A DNA stretch of 64,000 bases. Origin: Mercurialis annua (taxonomy: Eukaryota; Streptophyta; Magnoliopsida; Malpighiales; Euphorbiaceae). The notes below the pieces were generated by a model, which was not told where the DNA came from, searched no databases, and saw nothing but the letters and a program-made list of their open reading frames with translations. Of this stretch, positions 11,412 to 22,240 are shown piece after piece. The stretch is taken from the NCBI RefSeq assembly GCF_937616625.2, contig NC_065576.1, positions 3,226,501 to 3,290,500 on the forward strand, written 5' to 3'. Position 1 is the first letter of the stretch; the number at the start of each line of letters is the position of its first letter. Both the position numbers and the translations under genes were made by a program.

Positions 11412-12416
11412 TTAACGGAAAAATCTTGCAATACTTTCAAAGAAATTACTAATTAGATTAAAAATGGATCGTTTCTTTTTCTTCCTGCTCTTACTTGCTG
11501 TTCTTCGTTGTACCTTCTTCAAGTTTGATTTACTAGCAAATGCTTTTGCTCGAGCTTTAGGAAAAAAATCAATGCCGCCGTTCGCCGGTACTTCCGGAGA
11601 TTGTTTTTGTTCTTCTACATCTTCATTTGTATTTTCCTGATCCTTAATTGTTTTTCTCTTGATCTCTTTTAATCTCGATAACGCGAAATTTTTGCTTTCC
11701 ACGGCTGCGAATTTCTCGTTGCTCGACGCGGAAATTCTCCATTCTGCAAGTGCTGTTTCGTCTTTTGCTTTTCTTTTTAATGCATAATAATCTCCTTGAC
11801 TTATTCGGATAACAGAATCATCTGTTTCTGAGTTCTTGATTTGTTCAATTATATCCGCTTCTGATTCTTTGAGAGCTTCTGATTCGATCCTGACAGCGCG
11901 AAGCGTAAGCTGCAATGTTCTCAGGTTCTGTTTTTTTACCCTCAGGATTTGTTTCAGTTTTGTTTTTTGTCTTCGTTCTTCGTCAGAATCTTGCTTGATC
12001 GCTTCTGTTTCTTTGAACACATCCTCCACAGCTCGATTTAGTTGGTCGATTATTTCCTTTGACTTGGATTCTTTCTCCAGTTCCAATTTAATTTCAACAT
12101 TTGTAGCATGAAGCTGTAATTCAAGCTCCGGGATTATGATATTATACATTGAAATTCTGTTTTTAGCATTTGCAAGATCCGCTTGTAGTCTTTCAAGCTC
12201 GTCGATTAGAGGCTTCGAATCTAGCCATGATTGCGTAGCGGTTTCTTTAGCTTTATACAGTTCTTCTCGGATCTGAATTAACTCTTCCGTTTCTGCCTGA
12301 AGCTTACGATCCGTATCATCGAGCTGTTTCTCTCGTGTTTCTTTGTCATGATTCGTCTCCATATCGCATTTCGCGGTTTCTTCGAGTTTTCTGACTGTAT
12401 TTTGTTTCTGATGCAT
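11412..12416 (-). CDS. WEB/WEMBL-family-like coiled-coil protein, 334 aa
   Basis: A single uninterrupted exon. The first ATG in frame is at 12416, with an in-frame stop a few codons upstream at 12441-12443. The protein is almost wholly charged heptad coiled coil from about residue 5 to 270. The block ISQGDYYALKRKAKDETALA and the following AAVESKNFALSRLKEI resemble the conserved part of plant WEB/WEMBL proteins (weak chloroplast movement under blue light family), which help organise actin-based organelle movement. It ends in a very basic stretch and a short amphipathic tail (IFNLISNFFESIARFF). It is shorter than typical WEB proteins and lacks the usual N-terminal segment, so it could be a divergent small member or a 5'-truncated or retroposed copy. 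No start-proximal intron could be proven. Confidence 0.65.
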   Translation of the reverse strand: MHQKQNTVRKLEETAKCDMETNHDKETREKQLDDTDRKLQAETEELIQIREELYKAKETATQSWLDSKPLIDELERLQADLANAKNRISMYNIIIPELELQLHATNVEIKLELEKESKSKEIIDQLNRAVEDVFKETEAIKQDSDEERRQKTKLKQILRVKKQNLRTLQLTLRAVRIESEALKESEADIIEQIKNSETDDSVIRISQGDYYALKRKAKDETALAEWRISASSNEKFAAVESKNFALSRLKEIKRKTIKDQENTNEDVEEQKQSPEVPANGGIDFFPKARAKAFASKSNLKKVQRRTASKSRKKKKRSIFNLISNFFESIARFFR

Positions 12417-13061
12417 TGGTGTTCTTGATTGGTCTCGCAATTAGAATTTAGTTTTGTGAACAATGTGGATCATATATGGTTTCCACTTTGATTTCACCGT
12501 CGCCTACTGTCAGAAAATGTCCGCATCTGTTGCACAGTCTGCGGCTGCTTTAGATGCTGCAATGCATTATCGGTCATCTCATTTGATAATTGTTTGGGTG
12601 TATGTGCAAAAATAGAATCTAACCAAATTCGGCTCATCTCATTTCTTTTTAAAGTTATAATAGTATAGTTTTAATTTTTTGATTTAGTTTGCTTTGAAAA
12701 TAAATTTTACATATTTATTTATGATACTATATTGCTATGTAATCTGAAATATGACACATCAATAATAGTATAATTTCAATCTGATGACTAAATTTAAAAA
12801 TATGTTGAATTATAATTTTTAATTATTGCTTCTCTTTTTCAAATTTATAGACAATATTAATCATTTGAATAATTAATTATCACATTTATCCTTTTTAACT
12901 ATAGTAGAATATGTAAAAAAAATAGATATTAAAAATATAAAAGGTTATTACAAAATTGAATAAGAATAAATGTGTTATTTTTTATATATTAACTCATTAG
13001 ATAAATTAATTTTTGATATTTATATTTATATTAAACTGTTTATCAATTTAAAATAGAGAGT
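12417..13061. other. upstream region of the WEB-like ORF
   Basis: The first 200 bases are less AT-rich and on the minus strand contain a short open stretch (12440-12600) that could be leftover exon or 5' UTR. The remainder is AT-rich with no feature. Confidence 0.4.
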
Positions 13062-13224
13062 TGTTCTGCCGGATCGGTTGCTCAAGACCTTTGGTCTCTA
13101 CCCGGACCCGATGAAAAAAATGGGATCACTTATTATGGACTTGTTGAGAATGATTCTGATCTAGTTCATGGCCTATTAGAAGTAGAAAGCTCTCTGGTGG
13201 GATCCTCACGGACAGAAAAAGATT
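13062..13224 (+). pseudogene. ycf2: nuclear copy of plastid ycf2 fragment (NUPT)
   Basis: From 13080 on, the plus strand reads as an internal Ycf2 piece ([18 protein letters not shown], then [17 protein letters not shown] and GSSRTEKD) in one frame and then leaves the plastid sequence at a stop. It is an isolated 160-bp insert in nuclear, repeat-rich DNA with no other plastid gene beside it, so it is a nuclear plastid insertion and not functional. Confidence 0.85.
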
Positions 13225-14010
13225 AGAGCATATAATTAAAATATATACTTGCCAGTGATAACAATATTTTAGTTAAATGAACTGTAAATTATACAATTCA
13301 ATCCAGTAGATTAATTTTTCTTTTTTTTACAGAAATGCATGAAGTGTTTTGAATTAGTATGAATTAGTAATTTATAAGACACGCCTTTAAACTTTTTATA
13401 TACTAGTATATGTTAATTCAAATTCGAACGGATAGATTCCTTGTACTATAAAGCACAATTTAATCCTAAATTAGTACGGTAATAGAATTTTTTTTTTGGT
13501 ACAGGGAAAGAGGCAAAGGCCTGAAACTAATTCGAAATTATCCTTCTAATGTAAGAAACTCCACACCGATCATGCTGAAGCCAAGGAATAAGACTGAGGG
13601 GTGGATCCTCACGGACAGAAAAAGATTAGAGCATATAATTAAAATATATACTTGCCAGTGATAACAATATTTTAGTTAAATGAACTGTAAATTATACAAT
13701 TCAATCCAGTAGATTAATTTTTCTTTTTTTTACAGAAATGCATGAAGTGTTTTGAATTAGTATGAATTAGTAATTTATAAGACACGCCTTTAAACTTTTT
13801 ATATACTAGTATATGTTAATTCAAATTCGAACGGATAGATTCCTTGTACTATAAAGCACAATTTAATCCTAAATTAGTACGGTAATAGAATTTTTTTTTT
13901 TGGTACAGGGAAAGAGGCAAAGGCCTGAAACTAATTCGAAATTATCCTTCTAATGTAAGAAACTCCACACCGATCATGCTGAAGCCAAGGAATAAGACTG
14001 AGGGGTGGAT
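13201..14010 (+). repeat. 403-bp tandem duplication spanning the NUPT edge
   Basis: 13201-13603 is repeated at 13604-14010, nearly identical apart from poly-T length. Both breakpoints share GGATC, so the duplication probably arose through short homology between the ycf2 insert and the downstream sequence. Confidence 0.9.
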
Positions 14011-14113
14011 CATTGTGTCTGACTAATCCCAATCTGTAATTATCACCAATCGAGGCTAAGTGGTCAGCAGTAAAGTTTGCTTCCTGTAGATATGAGAAAT
14101 TTTCACTTCTCAA
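13931..14113 (-). pseudogene. RNase H-like domain fragment (LINE/RVT_3 type)
   Basis: The 60-residue frame contains REANF-like (LQEANFTADHLASIG), RHNDPP and LIPWLQHDRCGVSY, the C-terminal pattern of RVT_3-type RNase H domains found in plant LINEs. No upstream catalytic part is present. Part of it is also duplicated in the first 403-bp repeat at about 13528-13603. Confidence 0.55.
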
Positions 14114-14266
14114 TCTCTCTTGAGCATGGTTTTAAGCAATAGAACTTTTTAGATTAACGCAAATCACCAAATTAAATATTTTTTGATAATACCAAATTAA
14201 ATACATTATATTTATACCCATATCAGACCAAACACACCGGCCAAAACCCTTAATAATAAATTTGAA

Positions 14267-14744
14267 CAAAGGATCATTTTACCCCCTCAATTTGGCACAA
14301 AATATCAAAAATAAAAAAATGATCACTTTTATTCTGAACTTGACAAAATCAGATCAAAAATCCCCTCTCCACTCTCATCCAAGAGAGTAAGACACACTCT
14401 CCGATTTTGATGGTGGTTTTTTCCCTAGGTATTCATGAAAAAACGTTTAAAACGATCATAATTCTTTAACATTTTAAATTAATACCTAATAATTTTAAAA
14501 ATAATAATTTAATCCCTTTGATTTAAAACCTAAAAAAAAAATTGACCCCCCAAATTTTATATTTTTAACCAATTTTTTTTTAAAAGAAAGAACAGACCCG
14601 TGGGTCTATTCTTAAAGAAGAACAAACCAGCATCTAGACCGGAGCTGCTGGTTTTGCCAAATCCAAAATAAAAGTGATCCAATTTTTCAGTTTTAGATTC
14701 TTTTGATATTTTATGCCAAATTGAGGGGGTAAAATGATCCTTTG
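14267..14744. mobile_element. 478-bp MITE with about 45-bp terminal inverted repeats
   Basis: The left end CAAAGGATCATTTTACCCCC extends through AAAATATCAAAA, and the right end is its near-perfect reverse complement. No target duplication is obvious. A related but more diverged element is at 54773-55556. Confidence 0.75.
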
Positions 14745-14900
14745 CTCCAATAAGTTTCAAAAAATAGGAAAACAAAAAATCAGATCATGTACCCAAAACC
14801 CCCTCCATTTTCTGAATTCGGGTTTAGCATTTTAATTTGTTGTTCAAAAGTTACTCTGAGTGTAAATGCAACTTCTCATCGCTTAACTCACCTTTTCAAA

Positions 14901-17900
14901 ATGGCCGAGTCATCTTCCATGTCGCCCAAGCCGGGCTCTAAAATGCTCGGGTCCGATCACAGGTTTTATCACCTTTATTCTGCAATAATCTCTGACTATT
15001 ACACTTTCGAATTTCTTTTATTATTATAATCCACGCTCATTTTTTTTGTTTAATAATGCAGCTCTACAGCTTCGCCTTTACCTTATACTGAGGTAGTTGT
15101 AGTACGCCATGGCGAAACTGAGTGGAACGCCGATGGAAGACTTCAGGTAATCTTTTGTTTTCAATTTTTACCTGTTGATCGACTGTTTTGGCTTAATCGT
15201 CGATGATTTTTGTACTATTAAGTGTGTGTCTTATAATTTTAGGTTAAATTAGGTTTAGTTATCAAAAATACCATTTTAGATGATATTAAACACCTTATAT
15301 TTTTATAGAGAATTTTGGAATTTAATTTTACATATTTTCCACTTATTATAATCACGCGAACGAATTAAATCGAATGCAATCCTATTTCTCAAGCTAAAAT
15401 GAGCTTGCGAAACACGAGATACTGACTAAATATGATCACTATGAATATGATTGTGTTTGTTTCAATTAGTTCAATCTATATCTAAATACATTAGAACTTA
15501 CTTTGGATTGGTCATCTACGTGGTTTAGAAATTGCGTTTGATATGCATTTCTTATGTTTTCACAGGGACATCTTGATGTTTTGTTGAATGATACCGGCAG
15601 ACAGCAAGCTGCTGCGGTAAGTTGTTTATGACTTGTGTCCTGTATTTGTTTGCTATTTCTGATTCTAATGTGTATGATTTCTGGTTTCTTTTTTAAGGTG
15701 GCTAACCGACTTTCCAAGGAGCCTAAAATTGCAGCTATATATTCTTCTGACTTGAAGAGAGCTCTCACGACAGCGGAGATTATTGCTGCTAGCTGTGGAG
15801 GTCTTGAGGTATCTACTTGTAACTTCTCTGGAATTGCATTCTATAGGGTCGACCATTTTTACATGGAGAAATTATGGTTTTGCTGTGCTGTCATTGTAAT
15901 TTATCCGTAATCATGACTTAGCCTATGTATTTGACCAGCGCCGGCATACCAAAAGTTGTAGATGTACAGTGGAGAAAATTTTACTTGTGTACCTTATTTT
16001 CTTCTTTTGCTAATCTATTGAACAAGAAAATAGAGTTGTGGTTGGTAAGGAACATAATGAAGTATTATCTGCAATTCATTTAGCGCTACCTGTATGTTCT
16101 TTTTCCAGTCCCACACTTCTACATGCCTTTCTTTGTCCTCTTTAAACCCCCTGATGACTTCTCTTCTTTTAGTTCCTGATCAGATGTACAGTGCAATTCT
16201 TATGGATATCTGCTCTTTAACACAAGGACGTAATCACTTAATCAGTATTATAAATATGCACATCTCTTTTATTAGTCTTCTGCTTTCTTATTGAAAGATA
16301 GAAAAAACACAAGAATGCTGCATTATAAAGCCGATTTAGGTGCAACAAGCATACTGCTGAGCTTTATGCATGCGAATGTTGATTAGTTTCCATTTCTATA
16401 AGTTTTGTTTTAAATTTCAGGTTGTTGAAGATGGAGATCTCAGGGAAAGGCATTTAGGACAGCTTCAAGGCCTTGTATTACGTGATACTGCCAAAGTTAA
16501 TCCTGAAGCTTACCAGGCCTTTTTAAGCCGTAGAACCAGTCAAGATATCCCAGTAAGTTAAATGAAATTTCATTGATTTATTGTTATGCTTTACTTTTAA
16601 AAAGTTATTACTGGAAATGATTTTTTTTATATATGTATAATTTGAAATTTACATATTGGACAAGGAAGACAATACTTATGAGAAATGAGGTACAGCAAGA
16701 AGGGAGTTGCATAGTTTCTCAAAAATAAATACAAGATTAAAATATTGATCAACTATAACTTAAGATGAAGATTAGGGACAGAAAAGTGTATAGTTGATCA
16801 AAGTTTGACCAAATCACTATACCTTTTTTGTGTCCCTAAACACTAACTCTAATCTTCATCTTAAGCTGTACTTGACTAAAGTTATAATTTTGCATTTGTT
16901 ATTAAGCAACCATTCAATCTCCCCTTCCATCTTGTTTCTTTATCGGTATCATAGTTTAGTGCTCTTATCGTGCTTTATTGGTAGAGTCAAAGATCCAAGT
17001 GCAAGATGGAAGCAAACAACTCCTTAAGGCCACTCTTTAATGGTAGTGATTATGCCTTTTGGAAGTTTAAGATGGAGAAATTTCTTGATAGTGAATCCAT
17101 CAATTTATGGCATTGTATAAGAAAAGGATGGTCTTTCCCCACCAAAGCAGTTGATGGAGTTCAAATAGAGAAGTCTAGAGATGACTGGAATCGAAATGAA
17201 GAAGCTCTTTATTTGAAGAACAATGAGTGCATGATAATGCTTGCTACTTCACTGTCAAGAGATGAAGGAGGCAAAATAGCTCATTGTACAAGTGCAAGAG
17301 AAATGTGGACAACATTGGAGAATCACCATGAAGGTACCTCGCATGTCAAAGCTATAAAGAAAGAACTCCTTATTCGTGACTATAACTTATTCAAGCATAA
17401 GATTGGTGAAAATGTTACGGAAATGACCAACCGTCTACTACAAATTGTTCGCACCTTGAGGAAATACGATAAAATCTGCAGTAAGAAGGATGTCAATGAC
17501 AAAATCTTATATTCATTGCCCAATGGTTTTGAAGCCAGGGTGACGGCGATTATAGAAGCACATGATCTTAGCAAGCTCAACACCGATGAGCTTATCGGAA
17601 AACTCATAGCTCATGAAATGACTTATGGAAAGGATGAGTTAAAGGAAAAGAAGATGAAATGTTTGGAAATATCCAAGTGCAAGATGGAAGCAAACAACTC
17701 CTTAATGCCACTCTTTAATGGTAGTGATTATGCCTTTTGGAAGTTTAAGATGGAGAAATTTCTTGATAGTGAATCCATCAATTTATGGCATTGTATAAGA
17801 AAAGGATGGTCTTTCCCCACGAAAGAAGCTGATGGAGTTCAAATAGAGAAGTCTAGAGATGACTGGAATCTAAATGAAGAAGCTCTTTATTTGAAGAACA

Positions 17901-20900
17901 ACGAGTGCATGATAATGCTTGCTACTTCACTGTCAAGAGATGAAGGAGGCAAAATCGCTCATTGTACAAGTGCAAGAGAAATCTGGACGACATTGGAGAA
18001 TCACCATGAAGGTACCTCGCATGTCAAAGCTATAAAGAAAGAACTCCTTATTCGTGAATATAACTTATTCAAGCATAAGATTGGTGAAAATGTTACAGAA
18101 ATGACCAACCGTCTGCTACAAATTGTCCGCACCTTGAGGAAATACGATAAAATCTGCAGTAAGACGGATATTAACTACAAAATCTTATATTCATTGCCCA
18201 AGATTGGTTTTGAAGCCAGGGTGACGGCGATTATAGAAGCACATGATCTTAGCAAGCTCAACACCGATGAGCTTATCGGAAAACTCATAGCTCATGAAAT
18301 GACTTATGGAAAGGAATTGATAAAGGAAAGTAAGAAATGTTTGGCATTGAAGGCTAGAGTGGAAAGCTTCTCAAGTGAGGATGGGTCAATAGAAAATGAT
18401 TACAATGATGATACTGATAAGGCGATTTGGCACTGTCTACAAAAGCAGAATCAAATATTCCAAAGCAATAAGGACAGGAGGAATTGTACAATCTTACAGA
18501 AGTGTTCCAAGAGGGATGAGAATAAGATGAAGTGCTATGAGTGTGGCAGGAAAGGGCACATGAGGTCAGAATGCCCCAAGCTTGAGGAAAGCCCCTCAAG
18601 GTGGCACAAGAAGGACAAAGGAGTAGAAGCAAAGCGGAAAGGATATACAGCTACATGGAGTGATTATTATTGTGATGAAGAGGACGTTGATAACAAAAAT
18701 GACCAACCTAATTATTGCCTTAGAGCAACCATCGACTAAGGTACATACTTATAAATACACACTATGGTAATGATGATGAAAAGTTGAGAATGATGAAAGG
18801 AATGAAAACAAAAGGTTAACCAATATAAAAGAAAGCTTTTGGAAACAAATGAAAAAAATTCTATCCTTGATGGTAATTTTTCAAAGCTTTGACATCAGAT
18901 GTTGATTCTAAATGTACACATGATGCTTTGTAAAAATCATTGATTGAAGCTGATGCTTCTAAGATTTCTTCTCTTGGTTCCTTACAAGGGGAAAATGAAA
19001 AGTTGGAAAATGAGAATATTGAATTCAAGCCTTCATTTTAAGATTTCAAAAAGGCAAAGAGACAGGAGAGTGCACTACATTAAGCTCTACAAGATCACCT
19101 TTTAACAAGGATAGTCTAGGATATAGATGTGTTTCTTTGTCCTCAACTCATAGCACCAAATATGCTATGGCAACAACTACAAGAACATCTCAATTGATGT
19201 AGTTGTACCAAAAGAGATTATAATTCCTTGCTTTGTAGCTAAAAAAGCTAATCCTCCTACTTCAAAATCAAATGTTTCTGATAATAAGAGTCTAAAACTT
19301 TTAAACCAAAGGGAAAAAGCCCTTACGGTTAGATATTACAATTCCTTGTGTTCGTAGTGATGCATACTTTGTGCCATTTATTACTAGAACATTGAGATCT
19401 GGTGATCAAATCTTCTATTCAATGCTTTTATTATAGGAGACACTTATGGGAAGTGCTACTTAAGGAAGACTTCAAGACTAACCCACATGGAACCTTTTGG
19501 GTAACTAAAATATCTTAAGCTCTCTTGAAAATAATTTGTTTAAATTTCATTGAACTCAAAGAATTTATAATGGCTGCACTTTTCTTCTTATGATTCAATC
19601 CCATGAATTATAAAATATTGATCATTATTTACACTTATGACAATTCTTTTTATTCGACTTGTCTTTTGCAGTTGGTGCTTTATTATTTTTGTTTTGATAA
19701 AGGGAAAAGAAATCTATGATCTCTCACATATTTATCTAAATTTTATTTATGATATGTGGATTTATCAATTTGTTATTCCTTAACTTTTTACACATATGCA
19801 TAGATCGAGGGGAGCCAAATTTAATTTGGTTAAGAAAATTTGTTGAGTTGTTTATCAAAGTTAAAATCAAATGAAGGATTGATACATCAAAATCCAACTA
19901 CTTAAAGCATGGAATTTCCATGTACCTATCACAAAGCTATCATTTTGTGCTCATGTGTAGAATTTAATGGTATCTTTGGCTAGAGATCTCTTTTCTTAGA
20001 TTATATTAGATCAGAATTTTCAAGGCTCAATTATGTGCTCTGGTTTCTAGTTATGCACTTAAATAATCTGACCGTTTTTAAAAAAAAATGGAAAAGGTAA
20101 CGGCAAATAAGTCAAGAAATGTATTTATATACTATTCTCCCTGAGGCAATTGCATTTTATTGTTCATATTGTGGATTACTTTTCTTTTATATGAAAAATA
20201 TCTTTCCTTTGCTTAAAATTCATTGTTGCATTTTATCAAGCTACAACCATTGCAACTGATTAAAATAAATATTTTCTAAGTACTATCCTTGTTTTGCCGC
20301 TAGCTTATGACAAACATTGTAGCAAGTTCCAACTTAATGGAGTTTGAATTAATATTTTTCTCTCATAGAACCAAACAACTTAACTATGGAACTTGCTTAG
20401 AGTGCTTAGTGCCTTAATGTTACAGACTGGCTGTCTATGTTAGAGTATTGTTGGGTTATGACGTTTTTTCAGTTGTATGTAAGAATGTATACCGAAGAGA
20501 AGTGTTGGACTACTAACATTGATTGACGATTAAATCATCATTTGTTTTATTTGCAAAAATATTTAGAATTTATTGTCGAGATTCACTATATTTGCAGGGT
20601 GGTGGAGAAAGTCTGGATCAGCTGTATCTACGTAGTACGTCTTCTTTGCAAAGAATTGCTAGGAAGCATAGAGGTATGCTAACAGAGACCATTTTTCATC
20701 CATTACATTGTCCATGTGAGACTTTGCACAGGTTATATCATGCTACGGATGAAAATATATACTGTTATATTTCTTGCAGGAGAGAGAGTTGTGGTGGTTA
20801 CTCATGGGGGTGTTATTAGGGCCTTATACAGGCGGGCTTGCCCCAATAAAAAGCCTGCAGGAAAAATTCTGAACACATCTGTTAATGTTTTCCAGATAAT

Positions 20901-21003
20901 TGATGGCGGAAAGTGGGTCGTAAAAGTTTGGGGAGATGTTAGTCATCTTAATCAGACCGAATACTTGGATTCCGGTTTTGGCGGAGATGGAACTTCTGGC
21001 TAG
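14901..21003 (+). CDS. phosphoglycerate mutase-like (histidine phosphatase) protein, 246 aa
   Basis: Seven exons: 14901-14962, 15062-15146, 15566-15616, 15698-15808, 16421-16552, 20598-20673, 20780-21003; every intron is GT-AG and phases agree. The protein belongs to the histidine phosphatase superfamily, in the cofactor-dependent phosphoglycerate mutase-like branch, and resembles plant 'phosphoglycerate mutase-like protein 4'. Seen: phospho-accepting His37 in RHGETEWN, the SSDLKRA segment, the RERHLG loop at 111-116, and the second active-site His181 in VTHGG. These residues suggest a working phosphatase or mutase, but the natural substrate is not evident. The ATG at 14901 is chosen because it fits the length of homologs; an in-frame ATG at 14787 would add 38 residues. 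Intron 5 is 4 kb because it holds a copia gag insertion. Stop codon at 21001-21003. Confidence 0.93.
16748..16885. repeat. inverted repeat just before the gag insert
   Basis: An ACTTAAGATGAAGATTAGGG-type arm near 16757 pairs with TCTAATCTTCATCTTAAG near 16849. It may be a foldback element, or the edge of the retroelement insertion in intron 5. Confidence 0.5.
17006..18380 (+). repeat. in-frame 678-bp tandem duplication in gag
   Basis: Unit one starts at about 16995 and unit two at about 17673; both begin with the words around CCAAGTGCAAGATGGAAGC. Similarity runs to about 18320. Confidence 0.9.
17006..18739 (+). CDS. copia-type Gag with internal duplication, 577 aa
   Basis: One open frame. 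It carries the UBN2/DUF4219 gag domain typical of Ty1/copia elements twice in tandem (about residues 1-226 and 227-453), then a linker and a zinc knuckle CYECGRKGHMRSEC (C-x2-C-x4-H-x4-C, codons around 18533-18574). The second copy repeats the first with a 678-bp period, exactly 226 codons, so the frame is kept; it has few substitutions and one extra codon. Gag would package element RNA in virus-like particles. No polymerase follows, so any activity would depend on other elements. The frame remains open despite lying in a host intron. Confidence 0.8.
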   Translation: MEANNSLRPLFNGSDYAFWKFKMEKFLDSESINLWHCIRKGWSFPTKAVDGVQIEKSRDDWNRNEEALYLKNNECMIMLATSLSRDEGGKIAHCTSAREMWTTLENHHEGTSHVKAIKKELLIRDYNLFKHKIGENVTEMTNRLLQIVRTLRKYDKICSKKDVNDKILYSLPNGFEARVTAIIEAHDLSKLNTDELIGKLIAHEMTYGKDELKEKKMKCLEISKCKMEANNSLMPLFNGSDYAFWKFKMEKFLDSESINLWHCIRKGWSFPTKEADGVQIEKSRDDWNLNEEALYLKNNECMIMLATSLSRDEGGKIAHCTSAREIWTTLENHHEGTSHVKAIKKELLIREYNLFKHKIGENVTEMTNRLLQIVRTLRKYDKICSKTDINYKILYSLPKIGFEARVTAIIEAHDLSKLNTDELIGKLIAHEMTYGKELIKESKKCLALKARVESFSSEDGSIENDYNDDTDKAIWHCLQKQNQIFQSNKDRRNCTILQKCSKRDENKMKCYECGRKGHMRSECPKLEESPSRWHKKDKGVEAKRKGYTATWSDYYCDEEDVDNKNDQPNYCLRATID

Positions 21004-21942
21004 CTTGGCAGTTGCTTTAAACTGCAACGCTCTATGGGAAAAGTGGGAAATATATTCCCCATCGTAAAGGGGGGATACCACGTTATTGCTTCTGCTAGGC
21101 TCATCATTCAAACCGCGTAAGTAATTCTTTGGTTGTACTTAAATCTAAAGGAATTACTTCTTTATTTTGTGCGGAAACTTGTCCGAGTCTTATATCTTGG
21201 CATTTTATTTTATTTCCAAAAATGCTTACAAAAACATAAAAATTTATATTAGAACCTACTTTTATAAAAAAAAAATATCAATTTTCCGTTTCTCGTTTTA
21301 ACGTTTCCGTTCAACATAGCCTCTCCTTAAGTTGATGTTATTAATCGGAGCGGAAATACCCGGATTAGATTTGATGGCTAACAAAACTATGTTTCTGGGG
21401 GGAATCGACCATATTTAGCAGTAAGTATGGATAGAAAAGACTCTGTATTTAGTGTATAACGTGAAATCACATGATTAAAGTTGAATGAGAGAGACGGATC
21501 AACTGCATTTGATTGGCTGCTTATAGGTAATGGCAAAATTTTAAGCATAAGATATAAGTCCAAATAAGGTGTGATTGTTTCAGATTGTCTCATTTGGTTC
21601 TTGGGTTTATAAAGTTGATGTAAAGCAACCATCAACTAGATTAGACTAATGCCACGTCACATTCATCGTTTGCTTTTTTCCAACTTGCTTTCAAGATCCA
21701 ATGGTGTCAATTTTTCAACATTGTTTTCAGTTTGAATCTCCTTATTTACCAATTATAAAAAGGATTTTAACACTTTTAGCATTAGTTTTCCTTTAAAGAG
21801 AAGATTATCTTTCATTATAGAGACATGAATCATTTTAGACTTGGCATAAACGTAAGGATGAGTAGCTAATTTCTCAATCACACTTTTCTAGCATACTTCA
21901 TTCATTGTTATGTTTGTGGGGAATGACATTATTAATGTCATT
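21004..21942. other. 3' UTR and intergenic DNA
   Basis: The first 150 bases are probably the 3' UTR of the phosphoglycerate mutase-like gene. No other feature seen. Confidence 0.5.
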
Positions 21943-22240
21943 GTTTTAAAAATTGAACCAGTCGTCGAATTATAGTTCAATCAGCCCATCTATGGGTTCA
22001 ACTAGTTAATAAATATATTTATACAATAAATGCTTTTTCAAGAATAATTTACATATTTAAATTTATTAACTAGTAAACGGATTGCATTTTTAGTAGTAAA
22101 TCAAAAAAATCGCATGAATTTTATAGTTTAATTGGTTCAATGGTTTTTGATTTTTGTGATCTTTTTGTATTTTTTTGGTTTTAAAAGAAAAATCAAACAA
22201 TACGGAGCTTTGGTTTGTGATCTGACCGGTTCTTAAAACA
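21943..22240. mobile_element. degenerate MITE-like element
   Basis: The left end TGTTTTAAAAATTGAACCAG and the right end around ACCGGTTCTTAAAACA are imperfect inverted repeats, of a kind common in old plant MITEs. No target duplication identified. Confidence 0.4.

Larger units (their letters stand above)
16940..20000 (+). mobile_element. Ty1/copia-type non-autonomous or decayed element in intron 5
   Basis: Content in order: a degenerate primer-binding-like stretch (TATCGGTATCATAG, 16941-16954), the gag frame at 17006-18739, then decayed coiled-coil-type gag sequence (about 18890-19120), and a purine tract GAGGGGAG near 19808. No protease, integrase or reverse transcriptase was recognised, and the LTRs could not be delimited. 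It has the same sense as the host gene and is removed by splicing if the intron 5 model is right. Boundaries are approximate. Confidence 0.6.

Noticed and set aside
15466..15856. Minus-strand frames opposite the phosphoglycerate mutase exons
   Set aside because: Shadows of coding exons 3-4 with proper splice sites on the plus strand.
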